Assembly (NCBI RefSeq): GCF_934725225.1
Contig: NZ_CAKVAM010000005.1
Span: forward strand, 62,001-126,000
Length of the DNA stretch: 64,000 nt
Source: an uncultured Treponema sp.
Lineage (GTDB): Bacteria > Spirochaetota > Spirochaetia > Treponematales > Treponemataceae
Direction of reading: 5' to 3'
This document shows positions 16,191 to 24,729 of this stretch, piece by piece. Within the stretch, counting starts at the first letter, position 1. Every line of letters begins with the position of its first letter. Made by a program: the position numbers and the translations under genes. The notes below the pieces were generated by a model that searched no databases, was not told where the DNA came from, and worked only from the letters and a program-made list of their open reading frames with translations.

Positions 16191-18015
16191 TTACAAGCGC
16201 AAAAAGTTGCTGTCTTGTAATCGTTGTGTATACAGGCCGTCCGTGCGGGCAGTGCGGATCTGGCAATTCAAGTGCGCCTTTTGCAATTTTTTTTGCAGTC
16301 TCTTCATCTAGAACTGTTCCGTCCATAACTGCGCTTCTGCATGCTGTGGATGCGGCAACTGCATTTATCATGTCCGCAGGATTTACCCGCCGGTCAAGCA
16401 CATCTTTTTTTAAATCTGCTTCTGTGCCTTTCCATCTTATTGGAACTGTTGAAAATTCCCATTTTCCATTTCCGCAGTCTTTGCATGAAAATCCGGCTTC
16501 TTCAAGTTTGTCTTTTATTGCGCGGATAAAATTGTCATCAGCGGCGGAATCTGTCTGCACAATGTATGGAACTAGAAGCGATTGTTTTTGTCCTGCCTCT
16601 GCCATGATTTGATTATAAATCATTCTTTCGTGGGCGGCGTGCTGATCGATTATATAAAGTGTTTCATTTTTTTCTGCAATGATAAAAGTTCCAAGAACAC
16701 AGCCTGCAAAATGAAATCCTTTTTCATATTCTGAAAAATTTTCGCTGCTGATTTCTGGAACGTAATTCGGTTTCGTCGGATGAAAAAAATCTTGCGAAGT
16801 TTTTGTTTTAAAGAAAGATTGTCTTGTTCCGCCTGATGAAAAATTTGTCCTAGGATTTCCGCGCTTTACATCAGAATAAATTGAATTTATTTTTGGAATA
16901 TTATTTTGATGAGAAAAATTTTCTTCAACAAAATTATTTTTTTCAGTGCTAGAATTAAAAGAAAATTCATTTGAAAGCGCGTCTTCTGTTTTATCTTCTG
17001 CATTTTGAACAAGCATTGATTTTACAGTATACTGCTTGAAAAAATTTCTTGTTGTTGAGCTTACTGCATGGTGAAGCGCATTTATGTCTTTGAATCTAGC
17101 TTCACGTTTTGCAGGATGAATGTTGAAGTCTACAAGCGCAGGATTCATTTCTACAAAAAGACAGGCGACTGGAAAAGTTCCGTTTGGAAAATATCCCTGT
17201 GTTCCGTAGACAATGGCTTGCACAAGAGAATATTCTTGAATTTTTCTTCCGTTCACGTAAATGAAAATATCTTTTCGGGAAGTTCTTGCAACAGAAGGCT
17301 CTCCAATAATCAGCGTAAATGAAAAATTTTTTTCAGAGTCTTCATGCTTCAACTCATAAAATAAATCGCTGCTTTCAAAAAATTCATTTGTCTGAACGAA
17401 TCTTTCTTTTAAGGATTGTCCTGCGGGAAGTAAAAGTTTTTCTTCGCCGTCATTTACAAAAGTAAAGGCAATGTCAGGCCGTGGAAGAATTTTTTCTTCA
17501 AAAATTGTTCTGCACTGAATTCCTTCTGAAGCAGGTCTTTTTAAAAACTGTCTTCTGGCAGGAAAATTTTCAAAAAGACCTGATGACTGCGCTATTGTTC
17601 CTTCTGTTGAAGCGCACGGCTCTATAATGTGATCTTCCGTTACAGAAGCGTTCATTTTCCAGCCGCCGCTTTTTATTTCCAAACGGCTAACTGCTGCAAT
17701 TGAAGAAAGCGCTTCGCCTCTGAATCCTAAAGTTGAAAGACTAAGCAAATCTGTTTCTGTTGAAATTTTGCTTGTTGCATGTGGATGTGCGCATTGAATC
17801 AAATCTTCTTTTGACATTCCGCAGCCATTGTCTATGACTCTGACTTTTTCAATTCCGCCGCTAGAAATTTCAACTCTGATTCTTGTTGCGCCGCTGTCAA
17901 CTGCATTGTCCATAAATTCGCGGACAATAGCGCATGGTTTGTCTATGACTTCCCCAGCGGCAATTTTTCTTGCAACTTCTGCATTGAGAATTTTTACGCG
18001 TCTTTGTTCTATCAT
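16180..18015 (-). CDS. mutL: DNA mismatch repair protein MutL
   Basis: 611 residues. The N-terminal GHKL ATPase is complete: AAGEVIDKP, catalytic Glu33 in VREFMDNAVDSGA, DNGCGM and GFRGEAL. The C-terminal half carries DQHAAHERMIYN (457-468), ACR (558-560) and CPHGRP (589-594), the metal-binding endonuclease signatures of MutL proteins from organisms lacking MutH. The last Glu of the DQHA(X)2E(X)4E consensus is Asn468 here, so nicking activity needs testing. MutL couples MutS mismatch recognition to strand removal. xseB overlaps by 4 bp, giving a repair/nuclease operon. Confidence 0.95.
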   Translation of the reverse strand: MIEQRRVKILNAEVARKIAAGEVIDKPCAIVREFMDNAVDSGATRIRVEISSGGIEKVRVIDNGCGMSKEDLIQCAHPHATSKISTETDLLSLSTLGFRGEALSSIAAVSRLEIKSGGWKMNASVTEDHIIEPCASTEGTIAQSSGLFENFPARRQFLKRPASEGIQCRTIFEEKILPRPDIAFTFVNDGEEKLLLPAGQSLKERFVQTNEFFESSDLFYELKHEDSEKNFSFTLIIGEPSVARTSRKDIFIYVNGRKIQEYSLVQAIVYGTQGYFPNGTFPVACLFVEMNPALVDFNIHPAKREARFKDINALHHAVSSTTRNFFKQYTVKSMLVQNAEDKTEDALSNEFSFNSSTEKNNFVEENFSHQNNIPKINSIYSDVKRGNPRTNFSSGGTRQSFFKTKTSQDFFHPTKPNYVPEISSENFSEYEKGFHFAGCVLGTFIIAEKNETLYIIDQHAAHERMIYNQIMAEAGQKQSLLVPYIVQTDSAADDNFIRAIKDKLEEAGFSCKDCGNGKWEFSTVPIRWKGTEADLKKDVLDRRVNPADMINAVAASTACRSAVMDGTVLDEETAKKIAKGALELPDPHCPHGRPVYTTITRQQLFALVKRT

Positions 18016-18311
18016 GCTCTCGTTCCTGTGATTTCAGAAGATTCATCAAAAAGACCGAGCACAGGAGCGTTTTCAGTTTTTGACTTTTGCTTTTTTCCTT
18101 GCGCGGATTTTTCATCTTCTTCTGAAACATCAGGATTGTTCATTAATATTTGAATTTTGCTTTCCATTTCATCAAGAGATTTTTCCATGGATTTTGCAAG
18201 CTTTATTCCTTCTTCAAAATCTTTGAGCGCATCTTCCAGGCTGATGTCGCTTTTTTTTATGGAAGCTGAAAGCTCTTCGAGTCTTTTTAGTTTTTCTTCA
18301 AAGTTTGTCAT
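18012..18311 (-). CDS. xseB: Exodeoxyribonuclease VII small subunit
   Basis: 99 residues. FEEKLKRLEELSASI, SLEDALKDFEEGIKLAK and a following coiled coil are the XseB signature. Together with XseA it degrades single-stranded DNA to oligonucleotides. The C-terminal 30 residues (EEDEKSAQGKKQKSK...) are an acidic/basic extension beyond the usual 70-80 residues. It lies between xseA (11 bp upstream) and mutL (4-bp overlap). Confidence 0.9.
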   Translation of the reverse strand: MTNFEEKLKRLEELSASIKKSDISLEDALKDFEEGIKLAKSMEKSLDEMESKIQILMNNPDVSEEDEKSAQGKKQKSKTENAPVLGLFDESSEITGTRA

Positions 18312-18322
18312 TTTATTCTCCG

Positions 18323-19537
18323 TTAATTTATTTTATCAACAGTTGCGAAAATCAATCCTTCCGCCGGCCTGATTTTTATTTTTGCGCCGCTGGAAAGTTC
18401 CGATGACTTTCTTATTATTTTTCCATTTTCATCGCAAACCATAGAATATCCTCTGTCGAAAATATTCTGCGGATTGCAGTTTTCCAAATTTTGCAGGCAA
18501 AGTTTTATTTTTATTCTTCTATCTTTTATTATGTTCTCCATTGCGTCTTTCATTGAGTCAAACGCTTTGTCAAATCTTTCTGAATATTTTTGCTCGATAT
18601 TTTGCAATCTGGTCCGCATATTTTCAGGATCGAAATTTCTTAGCATAAGTCGCAAAGAATTTGTTTTGTTTTGAATTTCCGAAAAAAGAATTGATTTGAA
18701 ATTTTCAATATTGCTTTCTATGTCGGATTTTCTTGGAATTGCAATTTCCGCCGCCGCGCTTGGTGTTGGTGCTCTTACGTCCGCCGCAAAATCGCTTAAC
18801 GCCCAGTCAATTTCGTGTCCGACCGCAGAGATTACGGGAATCTTTGATTTTGCAATTGCACGCACAACTTTTTCTTCACTGAACGGAAGCAAATCTTCTA
18901 AAGAACCTCCGCCTCTTCCGACAATCAAAACATCGCACATATTATATTCGTTTGCAACTTTTATCATGTGTTCGATTGTGTCCGCGGCATTTTCGCCTTG
19001 CACTATCGCAGGAAAAACAATGACGCTTACTTTGTCATTTCTGCGTCGTCTTATATTTAAAATGTCACGCAGAGCTGCTCCGTTTGGACTTGTAACAACT
19101 CCGATAGTTTTTGGAAAAAATGGAATCTGACGTTTTCTTGCTGAATCAAAAAGTCCTTCTGCGGCAAGTTTTCTTTTCCGCAGTTCAATCATTTCCATTA
19201 TGTTTCCGGCTCCGGCTTCAATCATTGACGAAACTTGAATCTGATAATTTCCGCGCGGGCCGTAGACTGTTATTTTTCCTCTTACTTGAACAAGCATTCC
19301 GTCTTTTGGAATGAAATTCAATGCAGAAGCCGCTCCTCTGAACATTACCGCTGAAATCTGGCTGTCTGAATCTTTAAGCGAAAAATAAAGATGCCCGGAT
19401 GAGCTTGGCTTATAGTTTGAAATTTCTCCTTTTAAAATTATATTTTGAAAAGAGCCTTCAAGCATTGTCTTTATAAGTTCCGTCAGCTGCGAGACTGTTA
19501 GAGCGTTGTCTTTTTTTGATTCGTTTTGCATTTCCAT
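18323..19537 (-). CDS. xseA: Exodeoxyribonuclease VII large subunit
   Basis: 404 residues. The N-terminal OB fold (LTVSQLTELIKTMLEGSFQNIILKGEISNY, SSGHLYFSLKD) and the catalytic core (GVVTSPNGAALRDI, IVGRGGGSLEDLLPFSEE, SAVGHEIDWALSDFAADVRAPTPSAAAE) are all present. The C-terminal coiled coil is shorter than in E. coli XseA. Cytoplasmic nuclease for single-stranded DNA, encoded with its small subunit and mutL. Divergent from the spiro-SPASM gene. Confidence 0.95.
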   Translation of the reverse strand: MEMQNESKKDNALTVSQLTELIKTMLEGSFQNIILKGEISNYKPSSSGHLYFSLKDSDSQISAVMFRGAASALNFIPKDGMLVQVRGKITVYGPRGNYQIQVSSMIEAGAGNIMEMIELRKRKLAAEGLFDSARKRQIPFFPKTIGVVTSPNGAALRDILNIRRRRNDKVSVIVFPAIVQGENAADTIEHMIKVANEYNMCDVLIVGRGGGSLEDLLPFSEEKVVRAIAKSKIPVISAVGHEIDWALSDFAADVRAPTPSAAAEIAIPRKSDIESNIENFKSILFSEIQNKTNSLRLMLRNFDPENMRTRLQNIEQKYSERFDKAFDSMKDAMENIIKDRRIKIKLCLQNLENCNPQNIFDRGYSMVCDENGKIIRKSSELSSGAKIKIRPAEGLIFATVDKIN

Positions 19538-19594
19538 TTTGCTCCGATTGTAAACATTCCGTTTAATTTAGACAAGATATTTTCCGATAATGAA

Positions 19595-21217
19595 ATGATG
19601 AAGAATTTAGTTTTTTTATACATAGATGAAAATTCAGCTCATGCTTTTGAAAAAGTTTTTTCCGAAAAATCAGCTTTTGAACGAAGTCTTGACTGGGCGG
19701 CTGATGTTCCAAGTTTGTGCGGAATTGTTGTTGCCTGCTCGGAAGAAAATAAAAATACAGTGGAAACTTTTGCATCTTCGTTTGATAAAGTAAAAATAAA
19801 AATAGTTTCAAAAAATTTTTGGAATACTGCAATATTAATAGAAGAAATGTTTGCGCAGGTTTCTAGTTTTTCAGCGGACGATGTTGTTTATTCTTCGGCG
19901 GACAGACCGTTTCTTGATAAAGAGCTTACAAATGAACTTCTTGAAAGCCACAGAAAATATATTTCTGAATATACTTTTGCTGACGGTTATCCTTATGGAT
20001 TTACGCCGGAAATTATAAATTCTGGAACATTAAAAATTCTTTCAACTTTTGCATCTGAAACTCACAAGGAGCTTGGAGAGTTGTCGGTTTCAAATGAATG
20101 CATTTTCAATGTTATGAAGGCTGACATAAATTCTTTTGAAATTGAATCCGTGATTGCGCCCAAAGATTTCAGAATGCTGCGTTTTGATTTTTCGTGTTCA
20201 CAAAAAAGAAATTTTCTTGCCTGCCAGAGACTTTATTCGAATGCGCTGAAAAATAAAATTTCATTTACTGCTGAAAAACTTTCCGAGCTTGCTGAAAACT
20301 GCGCTGATGTTCAGCAGACTTTGCCGGCGTTTTACAATATTCAGATTTCAGAAAATTGCCTAGCAAATCCTTTTTACAATCCTTATCCAGAAGCTTTTAA
20401 AAATAAATTCGGATTTTTCCCATTTGAAAAAGAAAATCCAAATCCAAAGGATATGACTTTGGAAAAATTTAATTTTCTTGTTGAGCAGATTTCAAGCTTT
20501 TCAGAAGATGCCGTAATTGGCTTGAGCGCTTGGGGAGAACCTTTGCTTAATAAAGACTTTGCTGAATTTGTTGAAATTGTTTTGCGTCATAAAAATCTTT
20601 CCGTTCTTGTAGAAACAGATGGAATTTTAGTTACTGAGCAGCTTGCTTCAAAAATTTTTGAAATTTCAGAGCGAGCCGGAAAAAGAAAAAATGGAACTGA
20701 TTCTGTAACTTGGATAGTTTCAATTGATTCTTTTAGCGAAGATATGTACAACAAAATTTTTTCAAATGGAAACTTTAATTCAGCTGTAAATTCAATTCTT
20801 GCTTTAAATAAATTTTTCCCATCTTCTGTTTATCCGCAGTTTACAAGAATGAATGAAAACGAAGATGAACTTGAAAAATTTTATCGTTTTTGGCACTCAA
20901 AAGATTCTCCTTCCGGCGGAAAAGTTATAATTCAAAAGTACAATGATTTTTGCAAACTCTTGCCTTCGAGAAAACCTGCCGATTTGTCTCCGCTTGAAAG
21001 AAATGTCTGCTGGCATTTAAAGCGCGACATGACAATTCTTTGCACAGGAGAAGTTCCGCTTTGCAGACAATTTTTGTTTTCTTCAATAGGAAACGTTTTT
21101 GATGAAGGTGTAGAGAATATCTGGAAAAAACATTTTGATGAAGTTCAAAATCAGCTTGAAAAAAAATATGGAGAAAAATGCAAGGACTGCGATGAATACT
21201 ATACCTTCAATTTTTAA
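19595..21217 (+). CDS. Spiro-SPASM protein (nucleotidyltransferase-like + radical-SAM-like + SPASM)
   Basis: About 540 residues from ATG 19595; a TTG at 19526 in frame overlaps the xseA start and is less likely. The N-terminal 230 residues contain SSADRPFLD and FADGYPYGFTPEIINSGTLKIL, which parallel the ADNPFL and FSGLPHGSGVEVFNADSL motifs of the SpsF-like domain encoded two genes downstream. The middle resembles a radical SAM barrel (ENCLANPFYNPYPE, GLSAWGEPLLNKDF, VETDGIL), but the CxxxCxxC cluster motif is absent. The C-terminus has the SPASM cysteines (CWHL, ILCTGEVPLC, KCKDC). It is the first gene of the glycan-like cluster. Function unknown. Confidence 0.75.
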   Translation: MMKNLVFLYIDENSAHAFEKVFSEKSAFERSLDWAADVPSLCGIVVACSEENKNTVETFASSFDKVKIKIVSKNFWNTAILIEEMFAQVSSFSADDVVYSSADRPFLDKELTNELLESHRKYISEYTFADGYPYGFTPEIINSGTLKILSTFASETHKELGELSVSNECIFNVMKADINSFEIESVIAPKDFRMLRFDFSCSQKRNFLACQRLYSNALKNKISFTAEKLSELAENCADVQQTLPAFYNIQISENCLANPFYNPYPEAFKNKFGFFPFEKENPNPKDMTLEKFNFLVEQISSFSEDAVIGLSAWGEPLLNKDFAEFVEIVLRHKNLSVLVETDGILVTEQLASKIFEISERAGKRKNGTDSVTWIVSIDSFSEDMYNKIFSNGNFNSAVNSILALNKFFPSSVYPQFTRMNENEDELEKFYRFWHSKDSPSGGKVIIQKYNDFCKLLPSRKPADLSPLERNVCWHLKRDMTILCTGEVPLCRQFLFSSIGNVFDEGVENIWKKHFDEVQNQLEKKYGEKCKDCDEYYTFNF

Positions 21218-22145
21218 TCAGCATAAAATTTCTTACACGGTTATCGGCGGAACGGAAAATCCCAAGCAAATTCTTATGCCTATCACGTGCGTGGTTCTTA
21301 GCAGGTCTGGTAGGCATTATAGAACAAGAGTTCTTGAAAATTTATTGCATAAAGGATTTGAAAAAATTATAAGCGTGAATCCTGAAAATGAGCGGAAAGC
21401 TGTGGATTCTTTTGCGAGACATTTTCCTACTGTAAAATTTTTAGTTGCATTGGAAAATGTTTCGCAGGGCGAGCTTTTGAATATTGCTTTTTCTGAAGCT
21501 GAAACCCAGTATGTTTTGGTTGTTCAAGAAGAAATGTGCCTTGAAAAATTTTCTTTTGACGCTTCTATGGTTTCTAAGTTTATGAAGAAAAATCAGTTCT
21601 GCATTGCTCCAAGACTTTTTTCTGACAGCTCTACAAAACTTCCTGTTGCGCTTTTTCCTTCAGCACGAAAATCTGTTTTTGAAGTTGAAGCTGATTCTGT
21701 TTTTTTAGACGGACAGCCAACTTTGTATCCGGCTGATTACGCAGGTTTTTATAACCGTGAAAAATTTATTCTTCTTGGCGGAATTGATTATACGATTTCT
21801 TCTGAATACTGGCAAAAAATTGATTTCTTTTTTAGAGCATGGCTTTGGGGGGAAAAAATAAATTTATCCACAGGATTTGAGTTTAAATACATAGGCGCAG
21901 TTCCTGAAGAAAACCTAACGGTAGATATTTCTTATCTTAGGTTTTACTTGAAAAATCTTTTGCCTGTTTTTTTATCAGACCATGCAAAAATACCGTGGAT
22001 TTCATATTTTGCTTTTAAACTAAAAAGTTCTTGCGGATTTGTTGAGTCAATGCGACAATTTAAAGATGCTATGCGGTGGACAAAAGAAAATCAGTATAGA
22101 TTTAAAACAGACGCTGTTGCTCTTATTGAAAACTGGGGAAAATAA
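21192..22145 (+). CDS. Glycosyltransferase-like (GT-A fold) protein
   Basis: About 317 residues. I chose ATG 21192 because AAGGA lies 5 nt upstream; it starts inside the spiro-SPASM gene (26 bp overlap). The pattern ITCVVLSRSGRHYRTRVLENLL, KIISVNPENE, VSQGELLNIAFSEAETQYVLVVQEE resembles family 2 glycosyltransferases: a Rossmann-like start, then a strand leading to a metal-binding acidic motif, here EE instead of DxD. The C-terminal 90 residues are aromatic-rich. No membrane helix. The neighbouring sugar-nucleotide genes support a transferase acting on an activated sugar, but the exact family is not certain. Confidence 0.55.
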   Translation: MNTIPSIFNQHKISYTVIGGTENPKQILMPITCVVLSRSGRHYRTRVLENLLHKGFEKIISVNPENERKAVDSFARHFPTVKFLVALENVSQGELLNIAFSEAETQYVLVVQEEMCLEKFSFDASMVSKFMKKNQFCIAPRLFSDSSTKLPVALFPSARKSVFEVEADSVFLDGQPTLYPADYAGFYNREKFILLGGIDYTISSEYWQKIDFFFRAWLWGEKINLSTGFEFKYIGAVPEENLTVDISYLRFYLKNLLPVFLSDHAKIPWISYFAFKLKSSCGFVESMRQFKDAMRWTKENQYRFKTDAVALIENWGK

Positions 22146-22159
22146 TTCCGAGGTAAAAG

Positions 22160-24694
22160 ATGAATTTAAAAAAAATAAAAGAAGGAATTAAAAAAATTGT
22201 TACTGGAAAAAAACGTGTCGTTGTAATTGTCCAGTGCCGTTTGTCTTCCACAAGACTTCCTCGAAAAGCCCTTTTGCCTCTTGGCGGAAAAACAATTCTT
22301 GAATGGACTTTAGCTTCAATGAAAAAAGTTGAGGCTTCAAAATATTTTCTTGCGGTCGATGAAAAAAGCGGAAAAGAACTAGTGCCTATTGCAAAAAAAT
22401 GCGGCTGGGATTTTTACGCTGGCTCTCAATCTGATGTGCTTGATAGATTTTGCAATGTTATAAAAATTTCCAAAGCTGATGTTGTTTTACGAGCGACTGC
22501 TGATAATCCATTTTTATTTTATGAGGCTGCACAAAAACTTGTTGATGAATATTTTTCAAGAGAAAAAAATTCTCCTGTTGACTACATTACATTTTCTGGA
22601 CTTCCTCATGGCTCTGGAGTTGAAGTGTTCAATGCGGACTCTTTGCTTGAAGCGGCATCAGAAACCGACTTGCCTTATGACCATGAGCATGTAGGTCCTG
22701 CACTTTACAATCATTCTGAAAAATATATTTGCGCATTTGTAAAAGCACCGCAGGAATTTTATTATCCAGATTATCGGACTACAGTTGATACTTTTTCTGA
22801 CTATAAAAGAGCCTTAAGAATTGTAAAGAAAATTTCTAATAAGAAAATTCCATCAGAGCCTTATTCTACAACTGAAATTTTATCTGCGCTTTCATTTCCT
22901 GCTGTGAAAAATCCTGTCCTTTTAATTCCGTCTGTAAAGAAAGGTCACGGAACCGGACATTTAAGAAGATGTCTTGAACTTGCAATTTCAAATGGCTGGG
23001 ATATTTTTATTCCAGATGACGCTGATTTAACCCAACGTTTGGATTTGATTGAAGATGCGCGCAAAAACGGACTTGATGATTTTCAGATTGTAAATAATAT
23101 TTCGGATTTGTCTGAATATTGTCTTGCAATTACAGATTTGTTTTTTGCTGATAATAATTTTATTCGTTCCATTGCATCAAAAATTCCTGTTGCAAGCATT
23201 GATGAGGGAAACTGCGACAATGACTATGCTGAATATCTTTTTGATATAATTCCTTCTTTAAAATCAAACCGAAATGTAAATTACTACAATCCGGCTTTTA
23301 TTCCTTTGCCAGAAAAAAAACGCGCTTCTTTTCCTGCAAAAATAAACAATGCGCTGATTTGCATTGGCGGAGAAGATCCTGCAAATCTTCTTTTAAAATC
23401 TGCTGTTGCGCTTGCAAAAAATAATGTTCATGTTTTGGCAGTTGCGTCTTCAAAAGAAAAAGTTTTTGAAACAGAAAAAAATATTCCAGAAGATTTAAAA
23501 AAATATATAACTGTTTCTTCGCCAATAGAAAATTTAAAAGAGGAGCTTTTTAAATATGAGCTTGTTGTTACACACTTTGGTTTTACTGCTTTTGAAGCTG
23601 CTGGAGCAAATTGCGCTGTAATTCTTTTGGGAACAACACCTTTGCATATTCGCCTTGCAATTGCAAATGGATTTAAATGCCTTGCTCCTAAAAAAATAAA
23701 TCAGAAAAATTTCAAAAATCTTTTAATCCAGCCTGAAAATCTTTTAGTAAAAAATAAAGTAGAAGCTTCTGAAAGTCTTGCTTCATTTACAAAAAAACTT
23801 TCGCTTGGAAGTCATTTTGAATGTCCTGTCTGCAAAACTGGCGAAGGCTTCAAAAATAAAATTGTTGCGAGAAATAAAAATCGAACTTACCGAAGATGCT
23901 CAAACTGCGGAATGATTTATATGTCCTGGACTTTGTCGGAATTTCAGACTGAATATAATCATGCGTATTTTTTTGAAGACTATAAAAAGCAATACGGAAA
24001 AACTTATCTTGATGATTTCGATTCAATAAAATCTGTCTGCTTAAGGCGGATTTCAATTATCGATTTTTTCTACAGACTTGCAAATAGAATTTCAAAAAAC
24101 GTTCCTTCTGTCTTGGACATTGGATGTGCAATGGGACCTTTCCTTTCTGCGGCAAACGATTCTGGATGGCAAGTTTTTGGCGCGGACATTTCTCAAAGTG
24201 CGGTCGAGTATGTTCAGCAGACTTTAAATTTTCCGGCTAGCTGCGTAAGTTTTCCAGACGTGGATTTTGTTTCAGAATTCGGAATTGAAAAATTTGACGC
24301 GGTTACAATGTGGTACGTTATAGAACATTTTAAAAATCTTGATTCCGTGCTGAAAAAAATTTCTGAAATTGTAAAGGACGGCGGAATATTTGCGTTCAGC
24401 ACTCCATCTGCTTCTGGAGTCAGCGGAAAATATTCTAGTGATGATTTCTATGAAAAAAGTCCTGCCGACCATTACACAATTTGGGAAATAAAATGCGCAA
24501 GAAAAATTTTGAAAAAATACGGTTTCAAAATTGTAAAAGTTGTTTCAACTGGAATTCATCCGGAACGTTTTCCGCTTGCAAAAAAAATGAAATGGACTTC
24601 AAATTCTTTGCCGATGAAATTTTTAGCTGACTTGTGCAAACTTTTTAAGCTAGGCGACACGTTCGAGGTTTACTGCAAAAAAATTAAATCCTAA
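22160..24694 (+). CDS. Trifunctional fusion: SpsF-like cytidylyltransferase, PseG-like domain, methyltransferase
   Basis: 844 residues with three enzymes in line. Residues 19-235 match SpsF/CMP-sugar cytidylyltransferases (QCRLSSTRLPRKALLPLGGK, ATADNPF, HGSGVEVF). Residues 250-515 resemble PseG, the UDP-sugar hydrolase of pseudaminic acid synthesis (KGHGTGHLRRCLELA, GGEDP, HFGFTAFEAAGA). Residues 555-583 form a CPVC/CSNC zinc ribbon followed by a class I SAM methyltransferase (VLDIGCAMG at 651-659, IEHF at 721-724). The first two are separate enzymes in nonulosonic acid pathways. An activated, methylated surface or flagellar sugar is the likely product; the sugar is unknown. Confidence 0.82.
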   Translation: MNLKKIKEGIKKIVTGKKRVVVIVQCRLSSTRLPRKALLPLGGKTILEWTLASMKKVEASKYFLAVDEKSGKELVPIAKKCGWDFYAGSQSDVLDRFCNVIKISKADVVLRATADNPFLFYEAAQKLVDEYFSREKNSPVDYITFSGLPHGSGVEVFNADSLLEAASETDLPYDHEHVGPALYNHSEKYICAFVKAPQEFYYPDYRTTVDTFSDYKRALRIVKKISNKKIPSEPYSTTEILSALSFPAVKNPVLLIPSVKKGHGTGHLRRCLELAISNGWDIFIPDDADLTQRLDLIEDARKNGLDDFQIVNNISDLSEYCLAITDLFFADNNFIRSIASKIPVASIDEGNCDNDYAEYLFDIIPSLKSNRNVNYYNPAFIPLPEKKRASFPAKINNALICIGGEDPANLLLKSAVALAKNNVHVLAVASSKEKVFETEKNIPEDLKKYITVSSPIENLKEELFKYELVVTHFGFTAFEAAGANCAVILLGTTPLHIRLAIANGFKCLAPKKINQKNFKNLLIQPENLLVKNKVEASESLASFTKKLSLGSHFECPVCKTGEGFKNKIVARNKNRTYRRCSNCGMIYMSWTLSEFQTEYNHAYFFEDYKKQYGKTYLDDFDSIKSVCLRRISIIDFFYRLANRISKNVPSVLDIGCAMGPFLSAANDSGWQVFGADISQSAVEYVQQTLNFPASCVSFPDVDFVSEFGIEKFDAVTMWYVIEHFKNLDSVLKKISEIVKDGGIFAFSTPSASGVSGKYSSDDFYEKSPADHYTIWEIKCARKILKKYGFKIVKVVSTGIHPERFPLAKKMKWTSNSLPMKFLADLCKLFKLGDTFEVYCKKIKS

Positions 24695-24729
24695 AATCAG
24701 TTTGCTTTTATGTCGAAAATAATAAGTAA

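Noticed and set aside
19526..19594. Longer N-terminus for the spiro-SPASM gene from TTG 19526
   Set aside because: It would overlap the xseA start and adds residues without similarity; the ATG pair at 19595 is a better start.
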